Assembly: GCA_039000515.1 (NCBI GenBank)
Contig: JBCFYV010000012.1
Span: forward strand, 128,226,652-128,290,651
From: Timema cristinae
Taxonomy: Eukaryota; Arthropoda; Insecta; Phasmatodea; Timematidae
DNA length: 64,000 bases
Direction: 5' to 3'
Below are positions 1-12,200 of the stretch, piece after piece. The translations under genes were made by a program, and so were the position numbers. The notes beneath the pieces were generated by a model, which saw only the letters and a program-made list of their open reading frames with translations, ran no database searches and had not been told where the DNA came from. How positions within the stretch are numbered: position 1 is the stretch's first letter; the number at the start of each line of letters is the position of its first letter.

Positions 1-1940
1 TCAAGAGTAGACTGATAGCATCACCAAGGTAAGTGTGTCGGAACTGTCACAGACATCTGAGCTTCCTCAGGTCAAGAGTAGACTGATAGCATCACCAAGG
101 TAAGTGTGTCGGAACTGTCACAGACATCTTCCTCAGGTCAAGAGTAGACTGATAGCATCACCAAGGTAAGTGTGTCGGAACTGTCACAGACATCTTCCTC
201 AGGTCAAGAGTAGACTGATAGCATCACCAAGGTAAGTGTGTCGGAACTGTCACAGACATCTTCCTCAGGTCAAGAGTAGACTGATAGCATCACCAAGGTA
301 AGTGTGTCGGAACTGTCACAGACATCTGAGCTTCCTCAGGTCAAGAGTAGACTGATAGCATCACCAAGGTAAGTGTGTCGGAACTGTCACAGACATCTGA
401 GCTTCCTCAGGTCAAGAGTAGACTGATAGCATCACCAAGGTAAGTGTGTCGGAACTGTCACAGACAGCTGAGCTTCCTCAGGTCAAGAGTAGACTGATAG
501 CATCACCAAGGTAAGTGTGTCGGAACTGTCACAGACATCTGAGCTTCCTCAGGTCAAGAGTAGACTGATAGCATCACCAAGGTAAGTGTGTCGGAACTGT
601 CACAGACAGCTGAGCTTCCTCAGGTCAAGAGTAGACTGACAGCATCACCAAGGTAAGTGTGTCGGAACTGTCACAGACATCTGAGCTTCCTCAGGTCAAG
701 AGTAGACTGATAGCATCACCAAGGTAAGTGTGTCGGAACTGTCACAGACATCTGAGCTTCCTCAGGTCAAGAGTAGACTGATAGCATCACCAAGGTAAGT
801 GTGTCGGAACTGTCACAGACAGCTGAGCTTCCTCAGGTCAAGAGTAGACTGATAGCATCACCAAGGTAAGTGTGTCGGAACTGTCACAGACATCTGAGCT
901 TCCTCAGGTCAAGAGTAGACTGATAGCATCACCAAGGTAAGTGTGTCGGAACTGTCACAGACAGCTGAGCTTCCTCAGGTCAAGAGTAGACTGATAGCAT
1001 CACCAAGGTAAGTGTGTCGGAACTGTCACAGACATCTGAGCTTCCTCAGGTCAAGAGTAGACTGATAGCATCACCAAGGTAAGTGTGTCGGAACTGTCAC
1101 AGACAGCTGAGCTTCCTCAGGTCAAGAGTAGACTGATAGCATCACCAAGGTAAGTGTGTCGGAACTGTCACAGACATCTGAGCTTCCTCAGGTCAAGAGT
1201 AGACTGATAGCATCACCAAGGTAAGTGTGTCGGAACTGTCACAGACAGCTGAGCTTCCTCAGGTCAAAGTAGACTGATAGCATCACCAAGGTAAGTGTGT
1301 CGGAACTGTCACAGACATCTGAGCTTCCTCAGGTCAGAGTAGACTGATAGCATCACCAAGGTAAGTGTGTCGGAACTGTCACAGACAGCTGAGCTTCCTC
1401 AGGTCAAGAGTAGACTGACAGCATCACCAAGGTAAGTGTGTCGGAACTGTCACAGACATCTGAGCTTCCTCAGGTCAAGAGTAGACTGATAGCATCACCA
1501 AGGTAAGTGTGTCGGAACTGTCACAGACAGCTGAGCTTCCTCAGGTCAAGAGTAGACTGATAGCATCACCAAGGTAAGTGTGTCGGAACTGTCACAGACA
1601 TCTGAGCTTCCTCAGGTCAAGAGTAGACTGATAGCATCACCAAGGTAAGTGTGTCGGAACTGTCACAGACAGCTGAGCTTCCTCAGGTCAAGAGTAGACT
1701 GATAGCATCACCAAGGTAAGTGTGTCGGAACTGTCACAGACATCTGAGCTTCCTCAGGTCAAGAGTAGACTGATAGCATCACCAAGGTAAGTGTGTCGGA
1801 ACTGTCACAGACAGCTGAGCTTCCTCAGGTCAAGAGTAGACTGATAGCATCACCAAGGTAAGTGTGTCGGAACTGTCACAGACATCTGAGCTTCCTCAGG
1901 TCAAGAGTAGACTGATAGCATCACCAAGGTAAGTGTGTCC
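1..1940 (+). repeat. 71-bp tandem array with a splice-flanked exon-like block per unit
   Basis: About 27 tandem copies of a 71-bp unit; a few early copies are 67 bp because they lack GAGC. Read on the plus strand, each unit holds an acceptor-like end (CTTCCTCAG), a 29-nt block starting GTCAAGAGTAG and ending CACCAAG, and a strong donor (GTAAGTGTG). From about 430 onward, units with ACATCTGAGC mostly alternate with units with ACAGCTGAGC, giving a 142-bp higher-order repeat. The array runs off the left edge and ends just after a donor at about 1930. It may derive from the edge of a plus-strand exon of a neighbouring gene; I do not recognise the encoded residues. Confidence 0.9.
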
Positions 1941-4900
1941 TCCTGATTTAAACTATTATTTTGATTACTCATTGTCAAAATATTGTTTGGATATAAATAT
2001 TAACTGATTTTATTCAAAGTTAAGCTGCCACCAACCATATATTAACCAAGCCAAGGAAGAATAATGTATGGACGAAATATCTTCAATAAATTCAAATTTT
2101 CTCAAAATTGGAAGCTCTTTACAATAAAGTGAAATCGATGTTCTTTTCAAAGTATCTTCCCTCCGCACAAATGTGGGTACTTTTCCTCTAAATTCAACCT
2201 TTCTCTCCTCTTGCACATTATTTAATAATTCGAATGGGTAATTGGATTCTTTGACACTTTTTTTTTTATCAAAGGTCAGCTCTACCAAACTTTTATTTAG
2301 AAAAACTTATATAGTTGATAAAAAATATAAAAATAAAAATAGAGGGATTTTTAAACAAAAACAAAATTGCATCAATATAAAATGCCGGCAAATTCTTTTA
2401 AATTTATTGATGTTCCAACATAAAAATATTATATATGTTTTGCGTAGGTACTTCTTGTCGAGCCTCAACCGAAAAGACAGTAAAACAAAACAACTTAAGT
2501 TTACAACTGTACTTCTTTTATTGATTATTTGACGACAATCAGGAAAAACTCTTCTAGTGCATTGTACAAAATCTCAACTGAATGAGCACACAGTCTTAGT
2601 AGTCCTTACATTATAAAGCTTATGTACAAAAATATGTAACAGGCTGTCGAAAACATGCATTTAAATGGCAGGAATGCAATGTACACACAAGTTCAAAATA
2701 TATTCAATATAAGTCAGTTTGGTGTACGATGTGATATAAAAATATAGTTTTAATTTCTTTTACTGTGAGGACATGTCAACTTTATTAATAGATAGTCGAT
2801 GTTGGAAGAAATCAATAGACATAATTATTAGAAACCCCAAATCTTCCATTCTAAGGGCAGACACTAATTTGCAGTCTGCAGTAGACATAGATAATTTTAT
2901 AAATGAAGCGCAACTCAACAGATTTCTTTTTTTTCATATATTATATACACTTAAACTTTTTAAAGAAAATACACAAAATGTATTTTCCCATGCTAATTTG
3001 CAAGATGATAAATAAAAGACAAATCTCAAAATAAAAATCACCATTAATGGAGCACATGTTTAGAATAATAAACTTTTAAAAAAATACAGAAGTTTCATTG
3101 CATTCCTACACCAAACTTGCAGAAAGCAACCAAGATAAAAATATTACAATAACTTGTAGACATTTAAAACATTCCACAAAGTTACATTTCAATATATTTG
3201 TATGACAACCATTTTTTAAATGTAGAAATCACAACACAATAAAGCTGGCAGTGCAGCATTTCTATCACTAGTGATGAAAAAGTACCATTTAGTAGGTTTT
3301 TAAAATAATCATTTATTGAAAACTTTATTAAAAAAATAATGCAGTTAAATCTGTCATGGAAAGAAGTACATTTAAATGTTAAACAATTCCTTGTCATATA
3401 TCAACCAGCCAATTAAGTTAGACTTGTAACTGACAAGATCTAGAACTGAACTCAAGTTTTAACATATGTCATATTATTAACGTATTAAGGTCAAGTGTGA
3501 AATGTCTACTCTCCACAACAGGCCCAGCATGAGGGGCCCGGGCCCACGGCCAAAATACTAATTTTAAAAAATGTGCAAAAAAGAATGAAATATGGTTTTG
3601 AATCAAAATCTTAGAGGTATTAAATTTTCAAAAATGTTTTGGGAGAAGACCACTGAAATATATTCTAGAGTGACCCAATCACCAATATTGCCAGAGGAGG
3701 ATTTTCAAAATAGCTTTTGAGAGAAATCACGTTTTCAAAATTTGGTGGAAGAGGTTTACTTTAAATAGCTTCTAGAGTGACCCAATTTTCAAAAATCTGA
3801 CACCTTAAATTGCTTCTAAGAACATTCCAATTATAAAAAAATTTATGAAAGAAAGACACTTCAAATTGTTTATGGGAGCAGCCAAGTTTCAACAAAAATT
3901 TGGGCGTAATTTTTGAGCACCTGGTGAGCCTGTAAGGCAAGTGCTAGGGAAAGAATGAACTTTAGGTTATGCCTTCATAGAAACAAATGAATGTTTTCAT
4001 TTTCATTCACTCTTACCGCAGGAGTTGTGTTCCAAACCTTACTAGCCCCTTCCAATTTCTCAGCTGATGGCCTTGACATTCCAATCACCAAATGTCTGGA
4101 TTCTAACACTTCTTCCCCCAGACAAGTAGAGAGAAGCATGACACCGAGTACTCCATGGCCATAAATACAATATAGCAACGACAAGAAGCTCTGGTTATAA
4201 CCCAAACAGGGAGTGAAAAATATTTAATAAAACTCTGTTAAAACTCAAAATTCCAGGATTCGCAAATCCCTATGTTTGTACAAAGGTTTACTCTTTGGTA
4301 AAGTTGTACAAAACTTAGTCAAACAAAATGTATCACCAAAACTGATAATGGTACGAGTGTCGACGTAACAGAGCAGTATTTTGACAACCGGTGGTTCAGA
4401 AAGAACTATTTTTATATAACACACATTACCACAGAAACTAAAAGTGTGGTATGTTTAACTAGACAATTTCAAATTTCAGAAGCAGTGGCATAGCTAGAAT
4501 TAGAAAACAACTTAGATGTGAAACCGAGAATTACTGTCAACTCTAGATGTGACAACCGAGAACTTACTGTCAACATTAGATGTGACAACCAGAACTTACT
4601 GTCAACACTAGATGTGACAACCCGAGAACTTACTGTCAACACTAGATGTGACAACCCGAGAACTTACTGTCAACACTAGATGTGACAACCCGAGAACTTA
4701 CTGTTGGTCCCAAATGTATAATGTACCCTGTTTTTACCAAAAGTTTCAAGGCTAAAAGTAATATTAAATCTTGAAGCTCAAACTAAGTGGGTGAATTTAA
4801 AATGCACCCAATTTAGTTATCACAATATAAAAAATGTCCCAAGACACATTAAAATGTTTTTATGATTGAAAATAATTCTAATATCAAAGTAATGAAAAAG

Positions 4901-7900
4901 TTAATTAAAAAAGTCTATTATATGGGAGGTCTTTTTCATGTTCAAGTGTTCCCAAAGTGATACATTTAAAAACAAAATTTATATTTAATCTACAATAATT
5001 TGCTGCATTGAGTATTACATAATATATGACAAGGAATGCACAGTAAATACCTGAATAGGTTTACACTACAAGTTGCAGTGGTGGCACATTATGGAAGAAA
5101 AAACTGAGCAAAACAACATAGCTGCACTATTTTCTAGCTTAGCTTAAATATTAATGTAGTAATGTTTAAATGTTGGTGGTAGATTACCGAATGTTTGGTG
5201 GTAGATTACCCTGGAAATGGCCCAAATATTACACTCACAAAACAAATAGAAAATTAGAGTGTGTGTGTGTGTGTATATATATAAGTAATTGTTTATGTGA
5301 ATAGGGCTGCAGTCTTATTTATTTCAATCTTCCTTATATCCTAGCTGGGATTCAAACAAGGAGCCTCAAGAATGTGTTAATGCTTTAGGCAGGTATTGAA
5401 CTCAGTTTTTGTAATAACTGGAATGTGTCTAAGTGTCGGACACATCCAAGATTGTTGTGTATAGATTATTTCAATGATATCAATTTATTTTACACAAATG
5501 TTCACTCCAGGATAATTGTCCTTTTTTAATTTCTCACACAAGTTCTAAGTTTGATCTAATTGTCAGCTCAGGATATTTAGAAGCAGAACTGACACATCCC
5601 CCACTCGATAGTTCAGATGAGTCGAAATGGAAATTTAAATAAGATTGCTAGTGGAAACTTTTTATAATTACCCCTGTCACACAAATTTCCCTAACTTTCA
5701 TCAACCCTGACTGCACCCCCCTTCTTGTTATCACTTGGGGGGGGGGGGGGTGAAACTTAAAGAGTTGAATTTCAAACTCAATACATTTTAAAATACTTCC
5801 AACAGTAAAGAAATAATATGTTTAGAAACCAAGAAATTTAATTTTTGAATAAATCAAAGAAGATTTTAATGTGAGAATCAAATGGCAATGAAAATAGGTA
5901 CACATGCATAAAACCCAAAATATTCAAAGCATTGTTTAGTGAACAGCTTTTTGTCATTATTTGTTAATAAAGGGATTATTTTCTTTAACTCGGGACTATT
6001 TTTTCCTTCTGGTTTTTGTATGACAGAGACTACCGGTTGTCGGGACATTAGTTTTTGGTCTTTTATAATAAAATATTGATAAGATTATTCAGATTAATAA
6101 ATGTGTTTTTGTTGTACTTGAAAAGTGGGGGAATTATTGGCAGTCATAACAGATCTGATGGACAGAATTACTAAACTATCATATTTATTTTTTAACAAGA
6201 TTTAATCATTTTTTCACCACAAACATCTGACTACGAAACCATCCATCCCCGTGAACTTTACGTTATAAAAGGAAATGCATTTATTTACGTATTCATTCAA
6301 AAGAGGAAACAAATAAGTCTTATAGTAGAAACCCCCCCCCCCTACCCCCCAACTTCCAGGGCACTTGACCTCAACATTATTGAAAATGGAAAGTATCCAT
6401 TTGAAAAGTTAGCTACCTCGAAATCACAACTCAAGTAATTTGATCTTTATTCGTTAAAGAAAGCTAAATCGTAGCAAGTTAAAGCTAATCTACTCTAAAC
6501 TACAAACTATTTGTGATGTATTATAATTGATTCTGTACATGGACAAGTAATGACTTGAAAAACACACACATTTATAAAGGACTACAACACAACATTTATA
6601 TGAATATTGCAACGTATGGAAAATTTTACTATTTGAAATATACACATTATTTTTGCAAACAAAGGAATGGACATTGATAGTTGTTTTTTGCAACCATCTT
6701 TTTTTATGCATATTTTAAAGATTCACTATAGGACTGGATGACATTGCATAGCTTTTAATGCCCTTTTCTTTTTAATATCTTCATTTTTAAAATTTAAAAA
6801 ATCACAACCATTTGACAATAATTATTGTTTTGTTTTGTTTTGTTTTGTTTTGTCTTGAACACTTATATTTCAAAATATTTTTTTTTTATTCTGAGTAGTT
6901 TTGGAATTATTAGTCGCCACTTTAGTGCAAATATGTTTTAACACTTCTTCAAAAGCAAATATTATTTAACAATTAAATCTCCTCAATTAGTTTATATACA
7001 CAACTACAAACTCACTTTTATTCTTAATTAGATGTTTCTTTTATTTTTAATTGAATGCTTTTTTAAAGAAACTACTTACAAGTTTGCCCCAAGCCACTAA
7101 AAACCCAGGCAACCAGCAATACTCAATGTTGACAATGAGGGAGTTTTAACAGTTTAATTGGCTGATGTCACTGCTTGAAGACACTTTGTGCAATTCAGGA
7201 GTGAAAGATACTTTCGTGACCAGGGTTTTTGTGCATTCTTATTTGATGGACTAAAAATCACCTTTAGTATAGCAATGATAGATAATTTAGATCTAGTTTA
7301 CTACAGTCGAACTTTTAAAGACATCCTAATTTGTGGTCAATAAGATACTTTATTTTTGGGTTATATATAATAAATAATGAATTAGTAAGCTAAATTTAAG
7401 TAACATACAAAGAAAAGTTGTGGCTAAACATTTCATATAGGCCTACTAAATATACATACTTTTAAACTTTTAAAAATCCTATTATGACTTTTAACTGTTG
7501 GATAAACCATTTACTTAACAGAAAAACAAAATGATATTTGCAACTGACAAAAAAATATAATTTTAAATGTTGACATTGTTAATTCATATTTGAATAAAAC
7601 GATTGGACCTGATTCGCATTTGAAGACAAAGCACTCAACTTCGTGGAAATATTTAGTTTAGTTCTATTTCACAAAAATTCAACACTAATACAATAAACTT
7701 TAGATATGTTTTGATAGTTTATTTTATATGTTAAGTAAAAAGTTAATAAAAGCATATCGGGCACAATTTAAATGTCTCTACTAATAGCAGACCAAATGAA
7801 TCACAGTATTACGGTATCAACTTGAAAATAGTCCACACTTCTTAACCCAAAACAGCCTTTCTAAGACTTTAGTGCAGCCTGTAAATTTCAACTTTATTTT

Positions 7901-9054
7901 ATAAACTATCTAATATGTAGAGAGGAAGATACAATGTGTACCTCTTAGAGGGGCAAACTGTTCATGGTCGTAACAACCAATTTAAATGTTTAGCAATAAA
8001 ACATTAGGAGTGTTGATTCCCCTAGACTTGATAGATTGTGCCCAACACAAGCTCAGTAACACATAATACCAACATTACACCATGAAAACTCCCTCAGTGT
8101 TTTGTGTCTTGATATCTAATATACAGCAGGTAAAATAAATTAAATATAAATGTTTAAAAGCCTCTACAAAGATAAAAACAAACAGCACAACTTAGGAATA
8201 TTAAAAACAAACAGCACAAAGTATGTCTCTGAAGTACATATCTTAGTTATAGTCCAGCAATGATAAACATTAACTAAAACACGGAATTAGTAAAGTTTAT
8301 TAGATTTTAATGCCTTTGAATATTTATTGCATTCTTTATTAGATATGTTGATAAAGTAGTATTTGGTATTTGGTGTTTAGTTCTTTCATACAAAAGTAGT
8401 TTGGTGTGAATCAATAATAGCTTCTTTTTAAACTATTAACATTTAACTGCAATGGTGTTGAGGAATTAATTTCTATCAACTCAAATTTAAAAACAAAATT
8501 TAAATCTTTAGTTTTGCTTTAAAATAAAATAGATTTAAATTGGTATCAACTTGCATAGAGTATTCCCCCCATGGATGCCAGAACTTTCCTCGGATAATCT
8601 AGATTACAGGGGCCGAGAGAATTCGAGTTCGAACAAAGTTTTTAAAATTTTCAAAATAGACTCAACAAGTTTTTACAAAACTAAAAAAGGTTTGGTATTT
8701 GTATTTTTCAATTCTATTGTGAAAGATCTGAGCTTAATTAATTTGATTTTAAAATATATATGATAACTTTTACAACTTTATTATTAATTTTCTTTAAAAA
8801 AAATTAGTTTATATTTATGATTTATCCATGGATCGATTAAATTTTTGTACATATATATAGCTAGCTGAAAAAAAAAAGTTCTGGAAAACTTGACTCAAAG
8901 TGTAAAATACTCCCCCGCATGTTTGCCGCAATCTCTCGTAGTTTGAGTCGCTACGCAGAGTATAACATATTATTGATCCACATTCAAACTTTATTTTTTT
9001 CTCCTCTTTCTTTCCATTGAGATTCATGAATCTAACAACCAGAACATTGAATTA
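1941..9054. other. AT-rich region with no convincing gene; may include the LRP1 3' UTR
   Basis: About 7.1 kb of AT-rich sequence follows the LRP1 stop codon in the gene's direction. The 3' UTR must start here, but its end cannot be fixed. One candidate poly(A) signal (AATAAA on the minus strand, 8995 to 8990) lies about 60 nt after the stop, and others occur further down. Also present are a GT/AT dinucleotide run near 5260-5280, G- and C-tracts near 5740 and 6330, and a short 34-bp array near 4.6 kb. The ORFs seen are AT-rich and unrecognised. One of 92 codons (2288 to 2010, minus) looks slightly more protein-like but has no recognisable domain. Confidence 0.5.
4525..4704. repeat. Short 34-bp tandem array
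   Basis: About five copies of a 34-bp unit with the core AACTTACTGTCAACACTAGA. On the minus strand each copy reads ACAGTAAGTTC, a good match to a splice donor. No exon is recognised next to it. Confidence 0.8.
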
Positions 9055-9213
9055 CTACGACAGATTCTCATGACCGTCGGCTGCTAGTGGATGCTCTGTT
9101 CCGACAAAACTGTCCCGCAACAATCCTTTCTTCTCCTCATTTACTGTCAGCGTTCCTCCTGATGTTCCTGAGTTGTACATCGAGTCATACACTGGGTTTG
9201 CAAAATTACCACT
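9055..9213 (-). CDS. LRP1: LRP1 exon 30: C-terminal cytoplasmic tail with NPVY
   Basis: Last coding exon, 52 residues plus a TAG stop at 9057-9055. It starts in phase 0 after an acceptor with a long pyrimidine tract (TTTTTGCAG). The residues [13 protein letters not shown] contain the distal NPxY motif, which in LRP1 is the site for phosphotyrosine-binding adaptors. The following EEKKGLLRD and HPLA resemble the family's C-terminus. Exon 29 joins in frame. Confidence 0.93.
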   Translation of the reverse strand, partial: SGNFANPVYDSMYNSGTSGGTLTVNEEKKGLLRDSFVGTEHPLAADGHENLS

Positions 9214-12200
9214 CTGCAAAAAAAAAAAAATTGTATATTGCAAGTATCAACATTAGAGATGGGTTAAACTCCTGTCTTTATTTTACCTACAAGTACTAAA
9301 TCTCAGATCCTAGTAAATATTTGACAATGAGGCCAAATGATTAGACAATTATTTTTACTAAACACTGAAAGAGGGCTTTAAGGCAAGGCTGTAGGACGCA
9401 AAGTTCACAACAAAACACATAATTACGTAATGTTCCGGATACATCAGTCCTTTCTTCAGCAGAAGAGAATAAAACACAGACTGGACTAGGCTAGAGGTAG
9501 GTCATGGTTACTTATAGGTCGTTTATGACTTCTTTGGTTTTGCCTGAGAGCTAGTACAAATTACCAGACCAAATTATGTATCCCTACGCCAAATCATATG
9601 ATCTGCAAAAACAGCTGTCATTTTTTAAAGTCAAAACTTGGGTCTATACAAGAAACATATATCACAGTTTTTATTTAATGTTGACCTTGATATGTTGATG
9701 TTAGGCCGAGTATTAATTATCTTTTTTATGAATCTGTTGAAACGTTTGATGATTTTACAAGAGATTCTGTTTGTCAGGTCATCTACAGAATGTATCGCAA
9801 TGGTCATTGAAAATGTTTAGGTCAACTTGTATGGTTTTTGAAAACATGCCATCACAGGTTTATAGAATGTCTATTCTACGAACAGCAAACATTAATGGTT
9901 TGAAAGTAGTTTATTAACTGAAATATTAATATGAACTGAAAAACTAAATACAGACCAGGCAAGAACAAAATAATATTATCAACAAAACTACCAACACTTT
10001 GCCTCAATTTAACGTGCTTTAAATGTGCACAGAGAGGAGGCAAATGTGTTAAACATGGGTGTGAAGGGAATTAACATGGAGGAATACATAATAATTATAT
10101 TTTATGATGCATTCAATCCTAGACACTTACATAGTTGTTTAAACTTGGTAGTATGTAAACTTTTGGTTAAAATGTCAGCAATTTGAAATTCCCTTTGAAC
10201 ATATTCAATCTTTAGAACTTTATCACGCACTAACTCCTTTACAAAATTATACTTCATCCCTATGTTTCAATCTTTTGTGTTCCCACTTCTCAAGACACTT
10301 GATTGCAGGCTGGTTGTCCTCATATATGGTGGGCACTTTGGGGTCGATTCCCAGCTCCAGTAGTAGACTATGTAGCCACAGGACATCAGTACAGGCATTG
10401 GCAAGTGAAATTAATTCTGCCTCACAGGTACTCAAGGCAATAGTGGGCTGCTTTCTAGTTGTCCAAGATACAGTTGAACCAAACACTTTCAGAAGAAACC
10501 CAGATGTTGACTTACGACTGGAATCGTTGGCCCAATCTGCATCGGCATATGCGATCAGGGGTGTCCCTTCTTATTTAGGAAAGTGCAGAGCTAGGTGTGA
10601 AGTTCCTTGTAAATAGCGAAGAATGCGCTTCAGTGACTCCCAGTGAGTGTTAGTTGCACAGCTTTGAAACCTGCTGAAATAATTGACAGAAAATCTCAGG
10701 TCAGGTCTGGTGCATAACATTAAGTGCATCAAACTGCCTATGAGCTCTCTGTATGGCTTGATGCCAAATATAGGGGTTGATCCTCCATCTTCAGTAGGGT
10801 TTTTGTCTCCATTGGTGTTTTAGCTATTTTGCAGGTCTCCATGTTAAATTTGCATAAGAGTCTTTTGATATAAGATGGTTGACTAAGATATATACCATCG
10901 TTTCTTTTCTCAATTTTTATTCCGAGGAAAAAGTGTAATTTACCCAGATCTTTCATGTCAAATTTAGCTTGAAGTGCAGCTTTGATCTTCTCAAGAGGTT
11001 GTATATGAGTACTGCTAACGATCAAATCATCAACAAAAATCAGAATGTAGACCTTGGTATTACCGACAACATGTAGGTACAGACATGGATCATTCTGCAC
11101 TGGTTGAAAACCAAGTGAACTAAGAAAAGTGTCAAGGCACTTGTTCCATTCTCTGGGTGCCTGCTTGAGGCCATACAATGATTTCTTGAGCTTGCAAACA
11201 AGTTCTAAATTATTTGAAGAACCAGGTGGTTGTTGCATGTAGACTTCTTTGGACAGGGTTCCATGCAAAAATGCATTCTTCACATCCATCTGACATGCAT
11301 GTAAATCTTCTTGATTAATGATGGCTATCATTGTTCTCACAGTAGTCATACGTGCTACTGGGGCATAAGTCTCACTAAAATCGAAACCTTTCTTCTGTCG
11401 ACAACCTTTAACCACCAACCTTGCCTTATAGCAATCCTTATTACCATCTTGATCTCTCTTGATACTGAAGACCCAGCGACAGGAGATAGCTTTCCTACCA
11501 GGGGGTTGGGAAGTCAGTTCCCAGGTGTCGTTTTCCTTGAGGGAATTCATTTCTTCTTCTACAGCTAACAACCAGTTCCTTTCATCAGGTCTTCAGGCAA
11601 ATTGTCAAGAAAGTTTTCTGCGTTCATAGAAAATGCTACATAATCTTGCAAATAGCTTGGTTTCATGCGTAGGCGTGAGCTACGACGAAGTTCAGCTTCA
11701 TCTGATAGTGGAGGCGTTTCTTTGTCCAACTCTTCATGACTGGCTTCACCTGAAGGTAGGCTTCCTTCTGATGGAATGGTACTGTTTCACAAAGTAGTGT
11801 GCTCTCACTGCTGGGGATGTGGTCATATTTTCTCCACTCCAAATGGCATTTTCATCAAAAAACACATCACATGCCAAAACAATCTTTCTCGTGATAGGGT
11901 TCCACATCCTATAGCCATTGGGGCAATAGCCAATCGTGATGCACTTTTGGGTACGATTGTTCAGTTTCCCTTTAAGTAGCTCATTAGGAATGCGTACATA
12001 GCCAATACAGCCAAACACAATTTTGACAAGTTTGGACGTTGACCATACCAGACCTCAGCAGGAGTTTTACAATCCAAGGCTGCTGTTGGACATCTATTAA
12101 CAATATATACTGCTGTCATCACAGCTTCTGACCAGAGATCTTTAGAAACATTTGCACTTAATAACATACACCGCACACGCCCATTAGTGTTCTATTCATG

